This document shows positions 31,873 to 38,469 of a stretch of 42,621 nucleotides of DNA, in pieces. Source of the stretch: an uncultured Clostridia bacterium (GTDB taxonomy: Bacteria > Bacillota > Clostridia > Oscillospirales > Ruminococcaceae). The stretch covers positions 1 through 42,621 of the forward strand of contig CALXBH010000001.1 in the NCBI GenBank assembly GCA_944386475.1. The letters run 5' to 3'. The position numbers and the translations under genes are program-made. How positions within the stretch are numbered: position 1 is the stretch's first letter; every line of letters begins with the position of its first letter. A model generated the notes under the pieces. That model ran no database searches and was not told where the DNA came from. It was given only the letters and a program-made list of their open reading frames with translations.

Positions 31873-32724
31873 TTATAAACTTTCACTCCGTATTTTCTGC
31901 CGGAATTTTGCCGGCGTCGTTCCGGTCTGCTTTTTAAAATTGCTGATTAATCCCTTGGCGTCCGAATACCCCACCTGTTCCGCCACCTCGGATACGCTGT
32001 CGGAGGTAAGCGCCAACAGCTCCTTTGCCTTGTTTACCCGCACCAGGGTCAGGTATTCATAGGGGGTCTGCCCCACAAAGCTTTTAAACTTACGGATAAA
32101 ATGGAACTCGCTGAGGGCGGACTCCTGCGCCAACTCCCGGACGGAAAGCGGCTGCCAAAACCGCTCTCTTATAAAGGCGGCCGCTTTTGTGATCTCCTCC
32201 CTGTCGTTTTCCTCCGGGGATGCCCGTTCCCCCACGGCAATGCTGCAAAGGAAGGAATGGATCCACAAGGACATATCCAAGTCGCTTCTTTTTCCGAGCC
32301 TGGAAGCGTACCACTTTAGCTCTTCAAACCGGTTTTCCCTGTTTTCCCAGTGAAACACCTTTAGTCCCCCGGCGTTCATCATGCGGACCATAGCGTCCGC
32401 CCCTGTACCGGAAAAGTGAAACCAGAAAAACTCCCATGTTTCCTCTTTTGTTTTGTAAAGCTGGTAAGGAAGGCAGTGGATCACCGCCCCGCTCCCCGCC
32501 GGCAAAGACACTTTTTTTCCATGGGCGGTCAGTTCGCCGCAGCCTTTGATGGTGCCTAAAAACAGGTAATTGTCAAGCCCCTCCCGCTCGGTAAAATAGT
32601 GGCTGTCACAGCTGAATTCCCCAAAGGAGATCAGATAAAAAGGCAGCATCTCCGACCGTGGCAGCGGCGTATAGCAGCCATATTTATTCCGTTTATCTTC
32701 TCCCATATCATAGCGGCAGAACAT
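31873..32724 (-). CDS. AraC family transcriptional regulator
   Basis: A 283-residue regulator with an N-terminal cupin-like sensor (LFLGTIKGCGELTAHGKKVSL, VIHCLPYQLYK, FFWFHFSGTG) and a C-terminal AraC double HTH (VRELAQESALSEFHFIRKFK, then VSEVAEQVGYSDAKGLISNF). Longer in-frame starts reach 32781, a TTG, but the ATG at 32724 follows GAGAGGAG and gives a compact protein. It is divergent from the first UroD-family gene, so it probably controls that gene. It lies just upstream of the B12 operon's promoter but is transcribed separately. The ligand is unknown and may be the methylated substrate. Confidence 0.87.
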   Translation of the reverse strand: MFCRYDMGEDKRNKYGCYTPLPRSEMLPFYLISFGEFSCDSHYFTEREGLDNYLFLGTIKGCGELTAHGKKVSLPAGSGAVIHCLPYQLYKTKEETWEFFWFHFSGTGADAMVRMMNAGGLKVFHWENRENRFEELKWYASRLGKRSDLDMSLWIHSFLCSIAVGERASPEENDREEITKAAAFIRERFWQPLSVRELAQESALSEFHFIRKFKSFVGQTPYEYLTLVRVNKAKELLALTSDSVSEVAEQVGYSDAKGLISNFKKQTGTTPAKFRQKIRSESL

Positions 32725-32766
32725 CGCTTTGTTTCTCCTCTCCCCGAGCAATTTTACGGAATTTTT

Positions 32767-32782
32767 ATGCAATTTTTGCAAT
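32767..32782. promoter_or_regulatory. TGCAAT direct repeat in the AraC/UroD1 divergent promoter
   Basis: TGCAAT occurs twice, 9 bp apart, within ATGCAATTTTTGCAAT. Directly repeated half-sites on one DNA face are usual for AraC-type proteins. A TTTTTGCAAT also lies in the corrinoid/PocR divergent region near 34839-34848. A candidate extended -10 (TGTTATGAT) for the UroD-family gene is downstream. Confidence 0.35.
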
Positions 32783-32885
32783 CGAATTTTGGCCTTTGTT
32801 TTGTTATGATAAAAGTAAATTTATAAAGGAACCATAAGGTACTTTATAAAAAACGTTTAAAATCAGCAAAAGGCAGGTGCTATGT

Positions 32886-34007
32886 ATGACATTTCGCGAA
32901 ACTATCTCCGCTGTACTCCACTATGAGCCCTATGACAAGCTTCCGGTAGTGTCCTTTGGCTACTGGAACGAAACCCTGGACAAATGGGCCGCCGAAGGCC
33001 ACATCACCAAAGAGGAGGCCGCCGAATACGCAAGAACCGGAGACAACGGCCCTGGAGACCGGGCGGTCATGGACCGGCTGGGCTTCGATTTTAACTGGAA
33101 CTCCTGCTTCGGCTCCAGCGTAGACCTCTTTCCCCACTTTGAGACCAAGGTTTTGGAGACCTATCCGGATGGAAGCCAGAAGCTACGGGACGGAAACGGC
33201 CTCATTATACTTGACAAGCCGGGGGTTACCTCTATTCCGGCGGAAATTGGTACAAGCCTCACGGACCGGAAAGTGTGGGAGGAAGAATATCTCCCCAAGC
33301 TTCAGTTCTCCCTCGACCGGATCAATTTCCAGGCGCTGGAATCCCTTAAAGACACCAAGGACCGTACTCTGCCCGTCGGGCTTCACTGCGGTTCCCTGAT
33401 GGGCACCATGCGCAATCTCCTGGGGGTGGAACAATTAAGCTACCTGATGGTGGACGATCTGGATCTGTATGTGGAAATCATTGACACTATGGCCGGGCTT
33501 TGTTATGACTGCGCCAAAGCAATCCTGGAAACCGGCGCCAAGTTTGATTATGCCCATTTCTGGGAAGATATCTGCTTTAAAAACGGGCCTCTTGTGATCC
33601 CCTCCATGTTTGACGAATATGTCGGGCCCCACTACAAAAAAATCACAGACCTGTTAAAACAGTACGGTATCGACATTGTATCCGTGGACTGCGACGGCAT
33701 GATCGACAGCCTCATTCCTATCTGGCTGGAAAACGGCGTCAACACCATGTTTCCCATTGAGGTGGGCACCTGGAATGCCAGCATTGCTCCCTGGCGGGAA
33801 AAATACGGCCGTGAGCTCCGGGGCGTGGGCGGTATGAACAAAACGGTCTTTGCCAAGGATTACAAAGCCGTTGACGAGGAAATCGAACGGCTGCGCCCGC
33901 TGATTGAATTGGGCGGCTATATCCCCTGCCCGGATCACCGGATCGCACCGGATGCAAAGTTTGAAAACGTCCAGTACTACTGTGACAAAATGCAGAACCT
34001 GCGGTGA
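32886..34007 (+). CDS. UroD-family protein 1, candidate substrate:corrinoid methyltransferase
   Basis: A 373-residue TIM-barrel protein of the uroporphyrinogen decarboxylase/MtaA/CmuA superfamily, but not a heme UroD. It belongs to the branch with a HFWEDICFKNGPLV segment, a VDCDGMIDSLIPIW strand, a GGMNKTVFAKD segment and a C-terminal PCPDHRIAPD. Relatives of this branch stand next to corrinoid proteins and are thought to move methyl groups from small methylated compounds to the corrinoid. The ATG at 32886 follows AAAGGCAGG; the GTG nine bases upstream is less well placed. It is divergent from an AraC gene and followed by a terminator, then by the convergent corrinoid-protein gene. The methyl donor cannot be read from the sequence. 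Confidence 0.85.
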   Translation: MTFRETISAVLHYEPYDKLPVVSFGYWNETLDKWAAEGHITKEEAAEYARTGDNGPGDRAVMDRLGFDFNWNSCFGSSVDLFPHFETKVLETYPDGSQKLRDGNGLIILDKPGVTSIPAEIGTSLTDRKVWEEEYLPKLQFSLDRINFQALESLKDTKDRTLPVGLHCGSLMGTMRNLLGVEQLSYLMVDDLDLYVEIIDTMAGLCYDCAKAILETGAKFDYAHFWEDICFKNGPLVIPSMFDEYVGPHYKKITDLLKQYGIDIVSVDCDGMIDSLIPIWLENGVNTMFPIEVGTWNASIAPWREKYGRELRGVGGMNKTVFAKDYKAVDEEIERLRPLIELGGYIPCPDHRIAPDAKFENVQYYCDKMQNLR

Positions 34008-34035
34008 TGCATATTACAGGCCGTTTTGCCCCATG

Positions 34036-34070
34036 AAAAGGAGCTGCCTTACCGGCAGCTCCTTTTTGTT
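34036..34070 (+). terminator. Terminator between UroD1 and the corrinoid-protein gene
   Basis: AAAAGGAGCTGCC (34036-34048) pairs with GGCAGCTCCTTTT (34054-34066) around TTACC, followed by T. The A run on the left makes it usable for the convergent gene as well. Confidence 0.9.
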
Positions 34071-34108
34071 CCTTTCGGTTTTACCTGTCTTTACCTTTAG
34101 CTTCTTTA

Positions 34109-34753
34109 TTAGGACGCTTTTTCCATAACGGCTTTTTTCGCTGTCTCGGCGCAGGTGGCCGCGTCCGGCGTATAATAGTCCGCGCCGATCTGCTTGGCAA
34201 AGCTGTCGTTAATGGGCGCGCCGCCGATCATGACGATATATTTGTCCCGCAGGCCTCTGTTGTTTAACTCGTCGATGACGTCTTTCATGTTGGGCATGGT
34301 GGTGGTAAGCAGCGCCGACATGCAGATTAAGTCTGCCGAGGTCTCTTCCGCCTTGGAAATAAAGGTGTCCGCGTCCACATCTACGCCCAGATCACAGACT
34401 TCAAATCCGGCGCCTTTGAGCATCATGGCCACCAGGTTTTTTCCAATGTCGTGAAGGTCTCCCTTAACGGTACCGATCACAGCCCGGCCAACCGGCTCGT
34501 TCCCGATCTCCGCCAGTTTCGGCTCCAGCACGGTGAGCCCGGTGTTCATGGCTCTGGCCGCCACCAGTACCTCCGGGACGAATACTTCGTTGTTTTTAAA
34601 CTTTTCGCCGATAATCATCATCCCGGATAGTAAGCCGTCGTTTAAAATTTCTTTGGCATCCACGCCTTCACTGAGCGCCTGCTCCACCAGGGCCTTGACA
34701 TTTTTGGCCCGGCCTTTCTGTAAATATTCTGATATTTCCTGAATAATCGCCAT
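34109..34753 (-). CDS. Methyltransferase corrinoid protein (MtbC/MttC-like)
   Basis: A 214-residue methyl carrier. Residues 1-88 are the four-helix cap (IGEKFKNNEVFVPEVLVAA), residues 89-214 the Rossmann B12-binding domain with DLHDIG (lower axial His101), SALLTTTM and IGGAPIND. The cobalt accepts a methyl group from a substrate methyltransferase and donates it to a second methyltransferase. The ATG follows AAAGGATACAGCA. It is divergent from a PocR-AraC regulator gene, 141 nt away, and lies among two UroD-family proteins, an MtaA-like protein and a reactivase. These are all the parts of a corrinoid methyl-transfer system. It is the only corrinoid protein in the window, so both UroD proteins may share it. 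Confidence 0.95.
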   Translation of the reverse strand: MAIIQEISEYLQKGRAKNVKALVEQALSEGVDAKEILNDGLLSGMMIIGEKFKNNEVFVPEVLVAARAMNTGLTVLEPKLAEIGNEPVGRAVIGTVKGDLHDIGKNLVAMMLKGAGFEVCDLGVDVDADTFISKAEETSADLICMSALLTTTMPNMKDVIDELNNRGLRDKYIVMIGGAPINDSFAKQIGADYYTPDAATCAETAKKAVMEKAS

Positions 34754-34894
34754 TGCTGTATCCTTTCCGCATCTTTGTTTTTATTGCCATTTCAAGATGC
34801 ATGTGTTATAGTTTCATTATGACATTTTTTAGAATCTTTTTTTGCAATTTTTTTTTATAATCAGCATTTTTTTTGATCCGGAAGGAAATCTGTT

Positions 34895-36145
34895 ATGAAA
34901 TCGCTTCTGTATTCTTTTATCGATCAGGAAAAACTTAAAGAGCTGCTGGAGGCGTTCTACACCTGCCTGGAACTGCCTATCCAGGTCATCGACGACCAGG
35001 GGACTCCCCTCTCCGCCTTTGGCCCTTCCAGCACTTTCTGCCATCTTTTTGAAAAACATCTGCCCGCCGATGATTCCTGCGAAAAGCTGCACATTAAAGC
35101 GGCCCATCAGGCCTACGAACTGGGGGAAACCTATATTTTTTCCTGCCATGCGGGACTTAATCACATTGTTTTCCCGCTGGTGAACAAAACCGCTTTCTTA
35201 GGCTCTGTGCTGGTAGGCCCTTTTTTGATGGAAGAGCCGGATTCCCTTTTGCTTTTGGATCTGGAGAAAAAGTATCATCTGTCCGCCCATGACCTTTTAA
35301 TGCTCTATGAGAACACCTCTTCCATTCCTTTGGTGTCCCCCGCAAAAGTCACCCAGATCAGCCGACTGCTCTACTATCTGTTTTCCGGCCTGCTCACCGA
35401 CAGCCAGCAGCAGTTAATCATAAATCAGGAAAAATTCCACCAGCAGGCAAAGATCAATGAATCCATCCAGATGTATAAAAATCAAGGAGAAGAACCTCCT
35501 GCCGACTATCCCTACGATAAGGAAAAGGCCCTGATTACCAAAATCAAGACCGGAAGCATTCCGGAAGCCAAGGCTATTTTAAACGATCTGCTAGGCTATG
35601 TGTTTTTCTCCCAGGGAAACAGCCTGGAAACCATTAAATTCCGGGCTATGGAGCTATGCTCTCTGTTGTCCCGGGCAGCGATTGAGGGCGGCGCCGCCAC
35701 CGACAGTATTTTAAAAATCAACAACCAGTTTTTAAAAATCATCCCCTCTATTCAGGACCTGGACGAGCTGTGCTACAAACTTCAGGAAAGCATCGACGCC
35801 TTTACCGAGAGCATGTTTAACTATGTGCCCACCAAACACCATGAGTTAATGAAAAAGGCGATCCTATACCTTTCCCGCCACTATATGGAACCGGTTACTC
35901 TGGAGGAAACCGCCAGTCATGTGGGGCTTAATCCCGCCTATTTCTCCACGCTGTTTAAGCAGTCCTGCGGGTCCTCCTTTAAGGAATACCTGAACATGAT
36001 CCGCATTGAGGAAAGCAAACGCCTATTGGCAAACACCGACTACCCGATCCTGGACATCGCCGTTTCCGTGGGGTTTGAGGATCAGAGCTATTTCTCCAAG
36101 GTATTTAAAAAATATACCGGCCTTACGCCAAAACAATACCGCTGA
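34895..36145 (+). CDS. PocR-domain AraC family regulator
   Basis: A 416-residue regulator. Residues about 5-150 match a PocR sensor domain (LELPIQVIDDQGTPLSAFG, FCHLF, FSCHAGLNHIVFPL, LGSVLVGPFLMEEPD) with several conserved cysteines. A helical middle follows, then an AraC double HTH from about residue 315 (LEETASHVGLNPAYFSTLFK and ILDIAVSVGFEDQSYFSKVFK). PocR was named for the regulator of B12-dependent propanediol use, and this domain is often found beside corrinoid methyltransferase genes, where it may sense small methylated or hydrocarbon compounds. The ATG follows GGAAGGAAATCTGTT. Divergent from the corrinoid-protein gene and upstream of the MtaA-like gene, it likely switches on the cluster. 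Confidence 0.92.
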   Translation: MKSLLYSFIDQEKLKELLEAFYTCLELPIQVIDDQGTPLSAFGPSSTFCHLFEKHLPADDSCEKLHIKAAHQAYELGETYIFSCHAGLNHIVFPLVNKTAFLGSVLVGPFLMEEPDSLLLLDLEKKYHLSAHDLLMLYENTSSIPLVSPAKVTQISRLLYYLFSGLLTDSQQQLIINQEKFHQQAKINESIQMYKNQGEEPPADYPYDKEKALITKIKTGSIPEAKAILNDLLGYVFFSQGNSLETIKFRAMELCSLLSRAAIEGGAATDSILKINNQFLKIIPSIQDLDELCYKLQESIDAFTESMFNYVPTKHHELMKKAILYLSRHYMEPVTLEETASHVGLNPAYFSTLFKQSCGSSFKEYLNMIRIEESKRLLANTDYPILDIAVSVGFEDQSYFSKVFKKYTGLTPKQYR

Positions 36146-36199
36146 CCCTAAAATGTTTCCCTTTTTTCCATAGAATCCTCCAGAAAATTTTTCTTCATT

Positions 36200-36211
36200 C
36201 CAGTATACTGG
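36200..36211. promoter_or_regulatory. Palindrome upstream of the MtaA-like gene
   Basis: CCAGTATACTGG is a perfect 12-bp palindrome 25 bp before the start codon. It contains TATACT, which could be a -10 box without a good -35. Operator or promoter role is uncertain. Confidence 0.3.
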
Positions 36212-36236
36212 TGATAAAGCAGTGGAGGTGTTTTCT

Positions 36237-37244
36237 ATGAATCGAAATATGTCAAGTTGGATGGAGGAGGTTTTGGCCTCCCCTCATAAAAAAGCGATGC
36301 CGATCCTTTCTTTCCCCGGCGTTCAAATCACGGGGGATACGGTGCGGGATTTGGTGACGGACAGCAGTAAAATGGCGGCCTGCATGCAGGCGGTCGCTAA
36401 TCGTTTTGACACCGGGATTTCGGTAAGCTTAATGGATCTTTCCGTGGAAGCGGAAGCGTTGGGATGCAGTGTGCGTTATTCTGATGATGAGGTTCCCACC
36501 ATCCATGACCCTTTGATTACAAGTTTTGAACAAGCCGAGGCATTGGCCGTTCCGGCCATCGGCGCCGGCAGAACCGGCCAGTGCGTCGAAGCGATTAAAT
36601 TAGCCGCCGGCTGTATTACCGACCGGCCGGTATTCGCCGGAATTATCGGCCCCTATTCCCTGGCAGGCCGCCTCATCGGCATGACGGACATTATGGTGGA
36701 TTGCTACGAGGAGCCGGAGATGGTGGAAACGGTTTTGCGCAAGGGCACGGATTTTCTGATGGCCTATGCCAAAGAACTCAAGGAAGCGGGAGCAAACGGC
36801 ATGGTGGTCGCGGAGCCTGCCGCCGGTCTTCTTTCCCCTTCTTTGATGGAAGAGTTTTCTAACCCTTATGTCAAAGAGCTGATTGATTCCGTGCAGGACG
36901 ATTCGTTCTTAGTGATCTATCACAACTGCGGGAATATCATCCCGCTTTTGCCCCAGATCAAAAGCATTGGCGCCAAAGCGTACAGCTTTGGCAACGCCAT
37001 CCGTCTGAAAGACGCCCTGGAAGTGATTCCTTCCACCAGCATGGTGATCGGCAATCTGGATCCGGCAGGGGTCATCCGCAACGGCACTCCCGAGACGGTG
37101 CGTCAGGAGGCTTTAACGATCCTGGAGGAATGCTCGTCCTTTAAAAACTTTGTTCCCTCCAGCGGCTGCGATATCCCCCCCGCCTCTCCCTTGGAGAATA
37201 TCGACGTCTTTTTGGAGACCGTCCGCGAATTTTATGAGGCATAA
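36237..37244 (+). CDS. MtaA-like zinc methyltransferase (methylcobamide:acceptor)
   Basis: A 335-residue TIM-barrel protein of the MtaA/MtbA branch of the UroD superfamily. The zinc-binding triad is intact: His229 and Cys231 in IYHNCGN, and Cys311 in SSGCDIPP, close in position to His237, Cys239 and Cys316 of methanogen MtaA. Such enzymes take the methyl group from a methylated corrinoid protein and give it to a thiol (coenzyme M in methanogens) or, in bacteria, probably to tetrahydrofolate or another acceptor. The ATG at 36237 follows GGAGGTGTTTTCT; the upstream in-frame codon at 36222 lies in the ribosome site. It is downstream of the PocR-AraC gene and ends at a double terminator. It is the likely second methyltransferase of the cluster. 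Confidence 0.88.
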   Translation: MNRNMSSWMEEVLASPHKKAMPILSFPGVQITGDTVRDLVTDSSKMAACMQAVANRFDTGISVSLMDLSVEAEALGCSVRYSDDEVPTIHDPLITSFEQAEALAVPAIGAGRTGQCVEAIKLAAGCITDRPVFAGIIGPYSLAGRLIGMTDIMVDCYEEPEMVETVLRKGTDFLMAYAKELKEAGANGMVVAEPAAGLLSPSLMEEFSNPYVKELIDSVQDDSFLVIYHNCGNIIPLLPQIKSIGAKAYSFGNAIRLKDALEVIPSTSMVIGNLDPAGVIRNGTPETVRQEALTILEECSSFKNFVPSSGCDIPPASPLENIDVFLETVREFYEA

Positions 37245-37273
37245 ATTTTTGCAGTTTCTTTTCTCTTACCACA

Positions 37274-37309
37274 ACAGGGCTTTCGGAATTTGCCGAAAGC
37301 CCTGTTTTT
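37274..37309 (+). terminator. Terminator after the MtaA-like gene
   Basis: ACAGGGCTTTCGG (37274-37286) pairs with CCGAAAGCCCTGT (37293-37305) around AATTTG, followed by TTTTC. Confidence 0.9.
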
Positions 37310-37322
37310 CTGTCTGGTATTT

Positions 37323-37357
37323 AAAAAGGGAGCTCCTCGCCGAGGAGCTCCCTTTTT
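37323..37357. terminator. Bidirectional terminator between MtaA-like and UroD2 genes
   Basis: AAAAAGGGAGCTCCTCG (37323-37339) pairs with CGAGGAGCTCCCTTTTT (37341-37357) with almost no loop. It has A5 and T5 flanks, so it can serve the convergent UroD-family gene too. Confidence 0.9.
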
Positions 37358-37388
37358 CTAATTTTTACTATTTTCCCACAGGCGGTTT

Positions 37389-38387
37389 TTAATCTTCTAC
37401 CGCCTTTTTCCCGTACTCTTTTAAGAGTTTTACATAAATCTTATACTGTTCCATCGTCACGTCCGGAGGCGTCTGGTGGTCCACACTGGGGACATAGCGT
37501 CCGCTTTTCATCGCCGGCAGAATCCGTTCGAACTCCTCCCGCATGGCGTCTTCGCCCAGATGCATAACCAGCTTGTTGTATCCTCCAACCATGATCCATT
37601 CCGAGTAGTTTTGACGGATCCGGTTGACGTCTACGCCCGCTTGCCGTTCCAGCGGAAGCACCCCTTCGATTCCCGCTTCCTTAAACCACGGGATCAAAGG
37701 CTCCACATTGCCGTCGGTATCGATAAGCACTTTTACGCCATGTTCTTTTAAAACGGGGATCACCTGTTTATAATAGGGAAGCATAAACTCATCATAGCAT
37801 TCTTTGGAGAGCATCGGCCCTAAGTTATAGGACATATCCTCCGCAAAGGTCATAAACTCCGGCTGATAGATCGGCAGCACGCGTTCCAGGCATTTTAAAT
37901 GATACTCGGTTAAATCCTGGTTGATCTGGTGCAAAAGCTCCGGGTAATCGTAAAAGGAATACAGGTGGTTTTCGATGCCAAACAGTGTTCTGGGAAACCA
38001 GAAAAAGCCCTCCAATGTCAGCCACTGGGCATAATCTCCCCGCTCATGACCTTCCTTCCATGCAAGGGCCGTCTGCACAGCGGACTCGATCGACGCTTCG
38101 GGATATAGGTACGGCTTTAACGCCTCATACCCCTCTTCGTCCTCCATCAGGCCCGCTCCGTGATGAGCAGGTGCAGGGCAGTCCGCCGCCTTTGGTCCGA
38201 TCCAGATCTGGCGCAGGGGGTCCAGCCCATAAAACCGCTGGATGGGGTCGTCCCCCTCCGGACGGGGCATCCCCTGTTCAATCCACTTGTTTACCGTCTG
38301 GTCCCACCAGCTGGCCCATTCTACTGCCGGAAGCCGGTCCGGCTTTTCTCCATTCAGTACCGCTTTAACACGTTCTCTGTTCGTCAT
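37389..38387 (-). CDS. UroD-family protein 2, candidate substrate:corrinoid methyltransferase
   Basis: A 332-residue TIM-barrel protein of the same UroD branch as the gene at 32886, though clearly diverged. Key segments are FMTFAEDMSYNLGPMLS, VLIDTDGNVEPLIPWF, VGGYNKLVMH and the C-terminal VPSVDHQTPPDVTM. The ATG at 38387 follows GAGGATAACC and gives the typical start MTNRERVKAVLNGEKPDRLP; longer in-frame starts up to 38483 would overlap the reactivase gene. It lies 82 nt downstream of the reactivase gene, with a hairpin between. Presumably it transfers a methyl group from a second substrate, or a related one, to the corrinoid protein. Confidence 0.85.
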   Translation of the reverse strand: MTNRERVKAVLNGEKPDRLPAVEWASWWDQTVNKWIEQGMPRPEGDDPIQRFYGLDPLRQIWIGPKAADCPAPAHHGAGLMEDEEGYEALKPYLYPEASIESAVQTALAWKEGHERGDYAQWLTLEGFFWFPRTLFGIENHLYSFYDYPELLHQINQDLTEYHLKCLERVLPIYQPEFMTFAEDMSYNLGPMLSKECYDEFMLPYYKQVIPVLKEHGVKVLIDTDGNVEPLIPWFKEAGIEGVLPLERQAGVDVNRIRQNYSEWIMVGGYNKLVMHLGEDAMREEFERILPAMKSGRYVPSVDHQTPPDVTMEQYKIYVKLLKEYGKKAVED

Positions 38388-38421
38388 GGTTATCCTCATT
38401 TCTGCGCGGCTTGTTTGTATG

Positions 38422-38456
38422 AAAAGTTTGCGGACGCCGCACCGACGCAAACTTTT
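38422..38456. terminator. Hairpin between reactivase and UroD2 genes
   Basis: AAAAGTTTGCG (38422-38432) pairs with CGCAAACTTTT (38446-38456) around a GC-rich 13-nt loop. On the minus strand TTTTC ends the stem, a partial terminator that could lower UroD2 expression relative to the reactivase. Confidence 0.6.
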
Positions 38457-38469
38457 TCTTGTGCTCTCT

